Assembly (NCBI RefSeq): GCF_023898315.1 | Contig: NC_064621.1 | Coordinates: forward strand, 17,482,501 to 17,546,500 | Direction of reading: 5' to 3' | From: Schistocerca nitens | Taxonomy: Eukaryota; Arthropoda; Insecta; Orthoptera; Acrididae | DNA: 64,000 bases | Shown here: positions 45,299-56,199 of the stretch, one piece after another | Layout: each line of letters begins with the position of its first letter | Numbering within the stretch: position 1 is the first letter of the stretch | Translations under genes and position numbers: made by a program | The notes under the pieces: model-generated | Database searches by the model: none | Seen by the model: the letters and a program-made list of their open reading frames with translations, nothing else | What the model was told of the DNA's origin: nothing

Positions 45299-46530
45299 TC
45301 ACACTCACACACAGTTCTATAGACCTACGTCTCTGACATCGGTGTGTCGTAGAATTTTGGAACGGTCTTACGCTGACGTGTTACGACATTTATGGATACA
45401 GAAAATCTCCTCTGTAGGGATCAACATGGGTTCCTAAAACAAGGACAGTTGTAAATCCACCTCCGTCTGTTCGTCCAAGAATCACAGACAGCAGTACATA
45501 CCGACCGCTACGTTGATACCGTGTTTCTTGACTGCAAAGGACATTCGATACGCTTCTGTACTGCTGCCAAATGAACCAAATAAGAAGGTATAGAATATCA
45601 TACCAGCTGTGTCATTGGACTGAAGAGTTTCTAGTAAACAAAACGCCCCGTGTCATTCATTCTCAATGGAGAGAAAACTTCAGATGTATAAGTAACTACA
45701 TATATACCCCAAAAGTGTGTCGTAGCACCATTAAATTTCACGATATATATAAACATCCATGAGGCTTTTCGCGGATGGTACTGTCGAACGCAGAGAAGTT
45801 ACAACACAAGGAAATTGTAGCAAAGTGCAAACACACCTGCAGGGGAATGACTCTTTGTGCAGACGTTGTCAGTTGATCCCCAACATAAACAAATGTAGCG
45901 TATTGCGCGAATACAGGCGGAAAAAACCATTATTGAATGATTACACGATTCCAGGAGGATCACTGGAAGCAGTTACTTCGATAAAATATCTAGGAGTATG
46001 CGTACACAGTGATTTAAAGCAGAACGTGTGTATAAAAGTAAACGCAGGTAAGGCAGATGCCATATTGGGATTACTGGAAGTATCGCCCGGCCACAAAGGA
46101 GGTGCCTTACAAAACCCTAGTCTGACCAGTAGTATGCAGAATATTGATCGTCAGTCTGGGGTCCGTGCCAGGTAGCACTGATAGAGGAAATAATTAAGAT
46201 CCCTAGAAGAACATCGTGTTTCTTTACAGTTTCACTTAGTAAGCGTGAAAGCACCAAGGAAATGCCCGGCTAGTTTCAGTGCCACACGCTGCAAAAGTGG
46301 CATTGTGCATCACTGGATGATTTACTGACTTCCTAGAAGAGTCATTCATTATATCTCGAGGAAAGACAATGAAAGCGAAACTAGAGACATTCGAGAACAC
46401 ACGGGGGATTACCAACAGCCGTTCTTCCCACCGACGATTCGCGGCTGGAACAGGAAATGGGGAAGTGATTACGGCACACAAAGTAACCTCTGCCACACAT
46501 CGTACAGGTGTAGATCTGAAGAGTGTGTAC
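45050..46530 (+). pseudogene. LINE relic: RT middle to 3' end
   Basis: The copy starts near 45095 with ATGPDRIPTRLYKQYAKEL (RT fingers). VQVTPVIKKSRR follows at 45216, then a (CA)n tract that expanded inside the gene, then RPTSLTSVCRRILERS (45327). The polymerase core is decayed: RLFADGTVERR near 45761 keeps F-A-D but has Gly for the second Asp. The thumb reads SIKYLGVCVHSDLKQNVCIK (45979). The 3' part (46340-46530) shares blocks with 18560-18760, for example ttcttcccaccgacgattcg. It lies immediately before another LINE piece at 46590. Confidence 0.75.
45247..45314 (+). repeat. (CA)n microsatellite
   Basis: About 25 CA units with a few interruptions (cg, ct). It lies inside the LINE at 45050-46530. 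The His-Thr and Cys-Val open frames over it are artefacts. Confidence 0.97.
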
Positions 46531-46589
46531 AACTGCCTTGTCGCCCGCGCTGGGTATGTGCTATCTTATGCTTATTATGTCGAAGATAT

Positions 46590-47170
46590 GTGATATATTA
46601 CCAGGGATGTAAGGAGCAAGGCAGAAGTGAGAAGTAGAATTGCTCAAGCAAAGGCTGCTTTTAACAAGAAGAAAAACATCTTAACATCTAAGAGCATCAG
46701 CCTCGAAATCAGGAAAATAAGTTTGAAATCATATGTGTGGAGTGTGGCATGCTATGGGTGTGAAACATGGACTCTCGGGACAGAGGAAGACCAGAAGCTA
46801 AATTCTTTTGAAATATGGTGCTATAGACGCATGCTCAAAATAAAATGTATCGACAAGGTCACAAACGAAGTGGTTCTGGAAAGAGCAGGTGAGAAGAGAA
46901 GCTTCTGGAGTTGCATTATTAAAAGAAGAGCGCAATTTACAGGCCATCTATTAAGACATAAAGGGCTCCTGAACACAATCATAGAGGGATATGTCGAGGG
47001 AAAAAGACCAAGAGGAAGACCACGACTGAGGTACATGGATCAAATCGTGAAAGATGTGGGATGTAACACCTATAAAGAAATGAAGAGAAAAGCTGAAAGA
47101 CGCACAGAATGGAGACAAGCTGCCATTGTAGCTGTTGCAAACCAATCCTTGCATTGACCACTACAGAAGA
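46590..47170 (+). pseudogene. LINE RT C-terminal fragment (EMWCYRRMLKI type)
   Basis: The open frame 46627-47157 reads RIAQAKAAFNKKKNILTSKS, then SYVWSVACYGCETWTL, FEIWCYRRMLKIKCIDKVTN and RGRPRLRYMDQIVKDVGCN. It is the intact C-terminal tail of an RTE-like LINE, with no stop over 176 codons. It ends AVANQSLH, then a gaagaagaagat tail. The family differs somewhat from those at 3840 and 20228. It is 5'-truncated: no RT active site. The uninterrupted frame suggests this insertion is younger than its neighbours. Confidence 0.82.
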
Positions 47171-47590
47171 AGAAGATATGACTGAGTCACATCAAATCAC
47201 GTCCGTGCGATCAATCGTAAGTTGATAACTTGAGTGCTTCTGCTTGGTACTGAATAGAGTTATTTGGTATTTCTCAGGGTTCGTTTTCATCTTCCAGACA
47301 GTGCACGACGGGGAGATTTTATATAGGTGGCTGTGGATTTACCGAACAGTACACTTTATGTTGCAGCAGTGTTTGAATAACGTATTATCATCGCCTGTGT
47401 GGGTATGTCGTTTGTGTAGGTGGAGCACAGCACAGCATGGCACGGCAGGGCACACAGAAACAAACCCTGCGGCACTGGAGGAGTAATCCACTTTATGCTG
47501 ATGTGACGGATGCCGTTGCTGACGACGAATCACCTCTCTTTCAAAAACGAGTCAGTCATTATGAGCGTATGTGCTGGACATCCTATGTAG
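47171..47590. other. No recognised gene
   Basis: Nothing identified; short frames only. Confidence 0.4.
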
Positions 47591-47594
47591 TCAT

Positions 47595-47825
47595 CGAGCG
47601 AGGTGACTGGCATTCGGGAGGACGAAGATTCAGATCTGCGTTCGACCATCCGGGCTTAGGTTTTCTGTGATTTCCCTAAATCACTCCAGTCAATGCCAGG
47701 ATGGTTCCTTTGAAAGGGAACGGCCGATTTCCTTCCACAACCTTGAAACAGTCCAAGATTGCGCGCCGTCTCCAATGAACTCGTCGTCGACGAGAATTTA
47801 AAACTTAACCTCCCTTTCTACGGCA
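47595..47825 (+). mobile_element. tRNA-derived SINE, fifth family
   Basis: The block order is catcgagcgaggtgactggc (47598), attcgggaggacgaagattc, ggttttctgtgatttcccta (47659) and gatggttcctttgaaaggga (47702), then cttccttccac. This is a widespread insect SINE with a head of the 'cattcgggaggacgacggttc' type. The B box is altered (gaagattcagatc). Confidence 0.7.
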
Positions 47826-47908
47826 TGTAATTTAACTGTTCGAGCCACCACGCTAAACGCGCCCTGTGTGAAGGAACACTCTACAGCGCAGACGTACACT
47901 ACTATCTA

Positions 47909-49207
47909 CGTGGGGCGTTCAGTAAGAAGAGCAACGCTTTTTATTGAAAAAAGCAGGTAGGTTTAATTCAAGATTCTCATACAGCATCTTATCCCCAAAT
48001 CTTCTGGCTACGGAACTCTATTCTTCAACACACTCTCCGTTCAACGTGACGTCCTTACGCCGAGTTACTCGCAGGGCCTGCCCCGCCCTCATCGTACCAC
48101 CACTGTATCGGTCGACGTCGCAATCAACGCCCGCTGCACCAATAACGTGCCCCTCATCCAGCTACTGCCTCCTGCAGAGTGCATCCTTCATTGGGCCGAA
48201 CAGATGCGAGATCTGGGCTGTAGGGTGGAACAGTCCAGTGAAATTTCGTGAGCTCATTTTAGGTGCGCAGACGTGTGTGAGGCCTTGCGTTGTCACGGAG
48301 AAGGTCGTTAACATTTTCATAACGGCGAATATACTGAAGCGTTTCTTCAGTTTCCTGAAGATAGCACAGTTTATCGTTGCACTATGAGGGATGACAACAA
48401 ACGGAGTATCACGTACAGAGTCCCAGAAGACCGTTGCCGAGACTTAACTGGCTGAGGGTGCGGTTTTGAATTTTTTCTTCGGACGAGAGGTGATGTGGCG
48501 TTACTCCGTGGACTGACGTTTTGTTTTCGGTTCGAAGTGATGAACCCAAGTTCATCACTTGTAACGATGTTAAACAAAAAATTGTCACGATCAGCCTCAT
48601 AACGCACAAGCAAGTCCGCACAGATGGTCGTTCGTTGCTCTTTGTGGTCTTCCATTGGACGACGAGGGACACAAGGAGCACACGTCTTGTAGTACCCTAA
48701 ATGGTGGACGAGTGTATCAGCATCAGCGACGGGAACGTCCACCTGTGCAGCCGGGCGTCTGGCTGTGAAACATCGATCACCTCGAAGGAGAGTGTCCGCA
48801 TGCTCCAGCGTTGCAGGAGTCACACCTGTGTGCGGCCGGACAGCACATGGGAGATCGGACGGGATCGCGTGACGTTATTGCGAAGGTGACAGACGCCTTG
48901 CCAAACGACTCAGCGTGCTTTTGTTCACTAACAGCTCTTTGTAGACATTCTGCAACATATATAATCATTTGGGATGCTCCTGTTTCCCCCAAAAGAAACT
49001 CAGTGATAGCTCTCTGCTCGTAACGCACTTCCTCCACAGACGGCATTTTGAAGACTACGTGTAGCACTGCCACCAATCGGAACTTCATGGAAGTAGAGGG
49101 GCTGAAGTGAGAATCTACCACGACGTCCCACAACAACTTCCGCATTTTTTGTTAACCAGAACTGACCGAGAAAAAAATGTGTTGCGTTACTTAGTGAACG
49201 CCCCTCG
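47909..49207 (-). mobile_element. Mariner-family element, 1.3 kb, both ends present
   Basis: The left end cgtggggcgttcagtaagaa (47909) and the complement of the right end, cgaggggcgttcactaagta (from 49207), match over the first 17 bp with few differences. TA lies at 47907-47908 and 49208-49209. The transposase runs on the minus strand. MPSVEEVRYEQRAITEFLL starts at 49046. The linker RYEADRDNFLFNIVTSDELG holds the first catalytic Asp (about 48555). PPYSPDLA, the third-residue region of the DD34D triad, lies near 48220. Frameshifts and stops (after 48371 and elsewhere) make it inactive. Length and ends are those of a complete mariner. Confidence 0.88.
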
Positions 49208-49214
49208 TACATCT

Positions 49215-50276
49215 AAGTATATATTCTGCTGACTACTGTCAAGTGCATGGCAGAGAGGTACCTCGCATTCTCACACATGATAGGATTTCTTCCCGTTGCA
49301 GTCACGGCTAGAGCGCGTGAAGAATGACGCTCAAATGCCTTTGTGCGTGCTTTCATCTCTCCATCGCGATACGTAAGGATTGAAGAATACATATCTCTAG
49401 ATCCTCATTTAATACTGGATATTGTAACTTGGTAAGTAGCCTTTAACACCATAATTGACAAATGTCTAGCAATTTAAGTTTCTTGAACATTTCCGTGCAC
49501 CTCTTCCGCGAGTGAAACAAATCTGTGTTCATTCGTGCCGCTCTTTTTTGTGAGCATTAAGTCCTCTCTGTCACTACTATTTTGTACAGGCCTCACATGC
49601 GTTATCTAAATTCTAAGACAGCACGCACGAGTTATTTGTAAACAGTCTCATTTACGAACTGGCTGCATATTTCAAGTATACTGCCAAAGAAACGAAGTTT
49701 GCCAGCCACCTTACTTAAGATTGAGCCAATGTGTTCATTCTGTTTCATATTACCGTATTCCAGATATCTGGATAAGTTTTCCCATTCCAGTTGCGACTCA
49801 CTGATATTTTAGTGAAAGCATAATACAATTTGGCGTTTTATGAAGTGCATAATTTTACATTTCAGAACATTTAAAACACGTTGCACATATTTGTGCCACA
49901 TTCAAACCTTACAAAGATCTGACTGGATATTTGTGCAGCTTTTTATTAAAACAGTATATAATTATACATAACTGCATCATCTGCAAAAAGTAGGATGTTG
50001 CTACATTGCCTCCCTTGTTATTTACATACAGCACGAACAGTAAGGACCAAATACACGTCCCTGGCGCACGCCGGATGTTACTCCTACTTGTGTCGATAAC
50101 TCTGCATCCAAGGTAACAAGTTGCCTCTTCCCTACCAAGAATGCCTCATTCCAGTCCAGAATTTAATTTGCTACCGTATGCGATCCTTTGGTGTGATATT
50201 TAGAATAATGCTTTCCAAAGGTACCAAACACTGCGTCCACCATTCCACGTCAGAAGTCTGTTAATTCCCTTCGTGC
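49215..50276 (-). pseudogene. LINE RT C-terminal half, antisense
   Basis: On the minus strand, from about 50070 the palm region (RQGRVFGPYC) leads to a degraded ADD region near 49980. It is followed by NVLKCKIMHFIKRQIV (49870), SQLEWENLSRYLEYG, then EHIGSILSKVAGKLRFFGSI (49735) and ETVYK...VRAVLEF (49645). This is the thumb and C-terminal domain of a LINE in the same broad group as 51467-53440. Stops are frequent. The 3' end abuts the right end of the mariner element. A SINE interrupts just right of it at 50288. Confidence 0.65.
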
Positions 50277-50287
50277 GATCATAATCA

Positions 50288-50481
50288 GCCGGCTTTTGTG
50301 ACCGAACGGTTCTAGGCGCTACAGTCTGGAACCGCACGACCGCTACGGTCGCAGGTTCGAATCCTGCCTCGGGCATGGATGTTATTGATGTCCTTAGGTT
50401 TAAGTAGTGCTAAGTTCTAGGGGACTGAAGACCTCAGACGTTAAGTCCCATAGTGCCCAGAGCGATTTGAACCATTTTTTG
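50288..50481 (+). mobile_element. tRNA-derived SINE with 11-bp target duplication
   Basis: Main SINE family with intact B box (ggttcgaatcctgcc at 50354). The head is slightly altered (cttttgtgaccgaacggttc). The target duplication gatcataatca lies at 50277-50287 and 50482-50492. The body lacks the gttagttag repeat seen in other copies. Confidence 0.92.
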
Positions 50482-50492
50482 GATCATAATCA

Positions 50493-51460
50493 CGTTGGTA
50501 ATCAGCTGAGTACAAACGACAGCTCGGCCAACGCACTGCCCGTTTACACCTTGTTTACACCTTGTTTACACAGCACCGCCGCCGTTTGTACACGTGCACA
50601 TCGCTCTCCCACGACTTCTGTCGTCATAGTGTCAGCTTGCGGAACCAGAGCGGCTGATGACATACGCCAACCGTCTGACAAGTTCCAACGTCTTCGTGGC
50701 TTGTAAGCGCGACCAGTCCAGTATACGGTTCGGCAGCCTGGAGTAACAGCTCTAAACGAGACACGCATTCGACCATTCATCTGCGAGCTGGAAGTGCTAA
50801 GTAGTGCACGTGCGGCCGTAGTCCTTCACGTTGTCGTCTCACAAATCACAACGAGCAACATCTCTAAATCAAGTGTTCACGACACTCTCCAGAATGTTCT
50901 GAAGGAGAGAAAAGTGTGTGCACAACTTGTCCCGCACTTGGTACTCTAACAAAACTAAAACCAATGAAGCACGGACGCCTGCTGGGACTTGACTGAAGTG
51001 CAAAACGCGGATAATTCGTTTCTTGAAAAAATGATCCCGACGAAAGAGACATTGTGTGATCAGTACTAACCTACCACTAAATGACCAAGTGCAGAAATTC
51101 ACGAAAAAAGTCAACAGTTTTATGACATAACCGACATCACGCCAGTGTGACGATAGAGTAGAACAACATACCAAAGAAGGAATTTTCTGACAGGTTCACA
51201 TGGCTGTATGATTGCTCTCATCTGTGGGGAGACTATGTTGAATATCTGATGCATTAAAACGTCATATTAACGTTTTTCTATGTATCCGGTCTCCAAAATT
51301 TTGGACATGCGCAAAATGGTCGAACCTTTTCGTAGAATTACTGTCGTAGCCGCTGACGGCTACAAAATACCACAACGAGTTCAGTAGAGATGGAGAAAAA
51401 CCTCGAACAGGGAGATGGTACAAAGGCAATCGCACATTCTTTTCCGAATGCACGTTTCAT
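50493..51460. other. Unassigned stretch with an inverted match
   Basis: I recognise no gene. Positions 50842-50873 are the perfect 32-bp reverse complement of 51888-51919 inside the following LINE (core gagatgttgctcgttgtgat). The minus-strand frame at 50869-51174 has no recognised domain. Confidence 0.5.
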
Positions 51461-51466
51461 TTCACC

Positions 51467-53440
51467 ATGTTCAGTACGTTAGGGGCAAATTTTAAACACA
51501 TTGTAAATCGAGCATTGGAGAAGTATGTGCCGAAAAAGTGGGTTACGGACGGAAAAGACCCACCGTGGTTTAACAGCGCAATTCGGAGAATGCTCAGGAA
51601 GCAAAGACAATTGCACTCGCGGTACAAGAAAGATCGGGAGAATAGGGACAGGAAAAAGTTAGTAGAGATTCGTGCTGCTGTAAAAAGAGCGATGCGCGAA
51701 GCATACAACCACTACCACCGTCATACCTTAGCAAAAGATCTTGCTGAAAATCCAAGGAAATTCTGGTCTTCCGTAAAATCGGTAAGCGGGTTGAAGGCTT
51801 CCATCCAGTCACTCACTGATCAGTCAGGCCTGGCAACGGAAGACAGCAAAACGAAAGCTGAAATTTTAAATTTAGCATTTGAGAAATCTTGATTTAGAGA
51901 TGTTGCTCGTTGTGATTTGAGTCTCGTACAGACTCACGTATGGAGGACATAGTGATAGACATCCCTGGGGTTGTGAAGCAGCTGAATGGGTTGAAGATAA
52001 ATAAATCACCTGGTCCTGATGGGTTTCCAATTCGGTTTTACAGAGAGTACTCTACTGCATTGGCTCCTTACTGAGCTAGCATTTATTGCGAATCTCTTGC
52101 CCAACGTGAAGTCCCCAGCGACTGGAAAAAACCGCAGGTGACACCTGTATATAAGAAGGGTAGAAGGATGAATCCTCAAAATTACAGACCAATATCCTTA
52201 ACATCGGTTTGCTGAAGGACTCTCGAACATATTCTCAGTTCGAATATAATGAATTTCCCTGTGACAGAGAAGTTGCTGTCCATGCATCAGCACGGCTTTA
52301 GAAAGCATCGCTCCTGCGAAACGCATCTCGCCCTTTTTTCACGTGATATCTTGCGATCCATGGATGAAGGTTATCAGACGGATGCCATATTCCTTGACTT
52401 CCGGAAAGCGTTTGACTCGGTGCCCCACTGCAGACTCCTAACTAAGGTACGAGCATATGGGATTGGTTCCCAAGTATGTGAGTGGCTCGAAGACTTCTTA
52501 AGTAATAGAACCCAGTACGTTGTCCTCGATGGTGAGTGTTCATCGGAGGTGAGGGTATCATCTGGAGTGCCCCAGGGAAGTGTGGTAGGACCGCTGTTGC
52601 TTTCTATCTACGTAAATGATCGTTTGGATAGGGTGGATAGCAATGTGCGTCCGTTTGCTGATGATGCTGTGGTATACGGGAAGGTGTCGTCGTTGAGTGA
52701 CTGTAGGAGGATTCAAGATGACTTGGACAGGATTTGTGAGTGGTGTAAAGAATGACAGGTAACTCTAAATATAGATAAATGTAAATTAATGCAGATGAAT
52801 AGGAAAAAGAATCCCGTAATGTTTGATTACTCCATTAACAGTGTAGCGCTTGACACAGTCACGTCGATTAAATATTTGAGCGTAACATTGCAGAGCGATA
52901 TGAAGCGGGACAAGCATGTAATGGCAGTTGTGGGGAAGGCGTATAGTCGTCTTCGGTTCATTGGTAGAATTTTGGGAAGATGTGGTTCATCTGTAAAGGA
53001 GGCCGCTTATAAAACACTAATACGACCTATTCTTGAGTACTGCTCGAGCGTTTGGGATCCCTATCAGGTCGGATTGAGAGAGGACATAGAAGCAATTCAG
53101 AGGCGAGCTGCTAGATTTGTTACTGGTAGGTTTGATCATCACGCGAGTGCTACGGAAATGCTTCAGGAACTCGGGTGGGAATCTCTGGAGGAAAGGAGGC
53201 GTTCTTTTCGTGAATCGCTACTGAGGAAATTTAGAGAACCAGCATTTGAGGCTGACTGCAGTACAATTTTACTGACGCCAACTTATATTTCGCGGAAAGA
53301 GCACAAAGATAAGATAAGAGAGATTAGGGCTCGTACAGAGGCATATAGGTAGACATTTTTCCCTCATTCTGTTTGGGGATTGGAACAGGGAGAGAAGATG
53401 CTAGTTGCGGTACGAGGTACCCTCCGCCACGCACCGTAAG
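51467..53440 (+). pseudogene. LINE (Jockey/CR1-like) with nearly complete RT
   Basis: The region before the RT (51467-51889) reads WVTDGKDPPWFNSAIRRML and FWSSVKSVSGL. After a break at 51890 the RT proceeds. KSPGPDGFPIRFYREYS lies at 52003, KPQVTPVYKKGRRMNPQNYR at 52128, and HQHGFRKHRSCETHLALF at 52285. Then come FLDFRKAFDSVPH (52392), VSSGVPQGSVVGPLLLSIYV (52555) and RPFADDAVVYGKV with an intact FADD box (52648). The thumb TSIKYLSVTLQSDMKRDK (52861) continues open to a stop at 53352. Stops at 52072, 52217 and 52755 and the 51890 break inactivate it. The endonuclease is missing. It is the best-preserved RT in the window. Its 3' UTR ends at an inverted junction with a second copy. Confidence 0.9.
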
Positions 53441-53443
53441 GTG

Positions 53444-54700
53444 AGTGGCGGAGGGCACCCTATACCACTACTAGTCATCTCCTCTCCAGTTCCACTCGCA
53501 AACAGAGCGAGGGAAAAACGTTTGTCTCTATGCCTCCGTATGGGCCCGAATTTCTTGTATCTTCGTGGTCTTTACGCGCTGTATATATGTTGGCGGCAGT
53601 AGAATCATTCGGCAGTCACATTCAAATTTTCTCAGTAGTGTTCCTCGAAAAGAACGTCGCCTTCCATCCGGGGAATCCCCAAAGCATCTCCGTAATACTA
53701 ATTTCTTCGCACTTATTTTGCTGACGTGACTGTGTCAAGCAGTACACTATTAATGCTGTATTCTAACATTACAGGTTTTTTTTTCCCTACCCATCCGCAT
53801 TAACTTACATTTTTCCACATATACAGCTAGCTGCGATTCATTACATCAACTGGGGTCGTCTTATCTTACTACAGTCACCCAACTTTGTCACCAACTTTGA
53901 CACAGTACAGCATCATCAGCAAACAACAGCAGATTGCTGTACACCCTGCCCGCCAAATCATTTGTGTATACAGAGAGCGGCAGCGGTCGTGCCAACTTCG
54001 CTGGGGCACTCCCGGCTCTGACGAGCTCTTGCCGTCGAGGACAACCTACTGGCTTCTACTACTTACCAAGTCTTTGAGCCACTCATGTCTGTGAACGTAT
54101 TCCATATACTCGCGTCTTCGTTTACATCTGGCGGTGGGGCACCGTGACAAATGATTTCCGGAAATCTAGAAATATGTAATCTGCGACTTCGCTTTCACCC
54201 ACAGTTCGCTATATATCATGTGAGAAAAGTTTCGCACGACCGATGATTTCTAAAACCATGTTGATTCGTGGACACAAGCTGCTCTGTCTGAAGAAAATTT
54301 ATTGCGTTCGAAGTAAGAATCTGTTCAAGGATTCTGCAGCAAACCGAAGTTAGGGATATTGGTATGTAATTTTGCGGGGCCGTTCTTTTATTCTTCTTAT
54401 ACACAGAAGTCACCTGCGCTTTTTTCCAGCCATTTGGGACTTTGTGCTGGGTCAGAGATTCACGATAAATGCAGGTAGGTAAGGGGTCAGTGGCTTAGAG
54501 AACTCTTTGTAAAACCGAACTGAGATGGTTTGGTGTGTGATCGCGTGTTGCACGGACCACTTCACACAACGAAAAAGCTTCAGAAGTAACTTTCTTACAT
54601 TTGATAAAAACAATGAGGCGAAACAAGAATGGAAAAATGCTTTTAAACCTGGCAGTTCGTTTTCAATTGTTAATGCTTGTGTGTCGCTCAATACATTATA
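53444..54700 (-). pseudogene. Second copy of the same LINE, inverted tail-to-tail
   Basis: On the minus strand, 54691-54452 ends TISVRFYKEFSKPLTPYLPA (RT start). 54413-54216 reads MTSVYKKNKRTAPQNYIPIS and NQHGFRNHRSCETFLT. Near 54090-54000 VVLDGKSSSEPGVPQRS is decayed. EKCKLMRMG lies near 53800, and the C-terminus and 3' UTR complement 53740-53444. Relative to the plus copy at 51467-53440 about 300 bp is missing in the middle. The 3' ends face each other: gtaccctccgccac (53418-53431) and its complement (53444-53457) flank a 12-bp spacer. Confidence 0.8.
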
Positions 54701-54879
54701 AAAGTGATTTGAAAAGCAGGCTATTGAATCGTCCTTCGAAACACAAGGTGAAGTCTGATACTATTCCAACTCTGCATTTGCCATCCTCCAGAGTGGCAGT
54801 GGGCCCAATGCCGACGACCCCTCCGCGGTTGCCGCCAGATCGGCGACGCTGTCGGGCTCGCTTAGCACCTGGACAGGTG

Positions 54880-55110
54880 ACCGCCCGTGCCCGGGGAGCG
54901 GGCTGCACTCATCCCATCCCACTGGGACCACTTGAGGAGCCGCTTGACTGAGAAGCAGAGGGAGGCTCCGGGCACGAAAGCTGACTGCCGGCCGGGGCGG
55001 CGGCGTCCTGACCACAGCCCCCTCCACATCAGCATCCAGTGGTGCCTATCGGCTGAGGATGTCAGCCTGTTCGGTTGGTACTTCGGCGTTCCGAGGCTTG
55101 TTCGGACGGA
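54880..55110 (+). mobile_element. Interspersed repeat (SINE-like), third family
   Basis: Blocks gggaccacttgaggagccgc (54925), cgggcacgaaagctgactgc (54969), ccacatcagcatccagtggt (55023), ggctgaggatgtcagcctgt and tccgaggcttgttcggacgg (55090) match, in order, the complement of 41048-41250. It is GC-rich and non-coding; both-strand frames over it are compositional. Confidence 0.65.
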
Positions 55111-55722
55111 GAGAATGAGCCTAATAATGAAAGAAAAAAATCTGAGCATAGAAACGAATTTACCATAAAGAGTATGAGGAGATTTTGTAGTTGAATGAAT
55201 TCCAACTAGTGAACAAATTACTAGCGGAGAAAATATTGGCTAAGAACATAAACAACAGTACAAATTCGAAAATGTACCTTCGTACCAGCAATAAATCATG
55301 GAAAAATAAATAAAAGAACTTAGACGAGACAGGTGGATTTACACGATCTTCTGTTTCTCTGTAATACTCAATTACATAAAACAAAACATTTCTAAAAGCG
55401 GTTGACGGCTCTTTTTCTGTTTGCCGACAACCAGTCGTTATGAAAGTACTGTCTAATAATCACTCATTTCGAGGTATTCCTAGTGCGGCGACATTATGTT
55501 GTATCGCATAAGCGTAATGCCATGTCAGGGATCTACTGAAATACCGTCTTCCTGGTGGAGCCACTGTTAAATGAAGATTCAGGCTGTTCAGCGTTCCACC
55601 AGTATTTATTGATTTAAGCCTCAAAATCATGAAATCATCCGAGATGACGATCGTAGAAAAAATAGCCTTGATAAATTTTAGAAAACAAATAGCCCTCTAG
55701 ATATCCTTCAACAAAATATTAT
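55111..55722. other. No recognised gene
   Basis: AT-rich DNA; nothing identified. Confidence 0.4.
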
Positions 55723-55775
55723 ACAGAGAGTAACTATTGATTAAAGGCAAATTTATTTAACTACTGAGCAAGTTA

Positions 55776-56190
55776 CTAATAATAATGCATTATAACATGA
55801 AAAATGATGCACCAATGAAGACAGCAGCAAGTCAGGGCGGCATGGTGAACATGTGGTCTTGCGTTATCTTGTTCGAAGCTACCGTCACCTGGACCTCGAA
55901 GGTAGAGCACCGCTACTAACCTTAACGTATCTGGCAACGCCAGGTACTGATGATGATGATGATAATTGGGAATTTGGCAACGTTCTTTCTGCTCAGAGCC
56001 TCTGTGCACGGATACATCCATTGAGGTAGTCTACACAGAAACGGAAACGTTCGGAAAAGCGACACTGTGCAGTGTAGTCGGTGGGCGCAGTGCTGCAGCA
56101 CCGCCTGTCTCTGATGCCAGCCCATGGTGCTACCGATTTGGTCGCAATATCTATGCGGGTACTTACCTTTCTTGAAACAAACCAATTTAT
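55776..56190 (-). pseudogene. Tc1-like transposase fragment
   Basis: The minus-strand frame 56021-55776 ends GDGSFEQDNARPHVHHAAL, the second catalytic Asp motif (QDNARPH) of Tc1/mariner transposases, preceded by the LYLRG segment that normally precedes it. Upstream, 56150-56080 reads APWAGIRDRRCC in another frame, possibly the linker. The first Asp and the Glu are not identifiable. A (gat)n tract at 55950-55963 expanded within the gene. Confidence 0.6.
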
Positions 56191-56199
56191 TGACTCAAC

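Noticed and set aside
45077..45437. His-Thr and Cys-Val repeat proteins
   Set aside because: They are translations of the (CA)n microsatellite in different frames.
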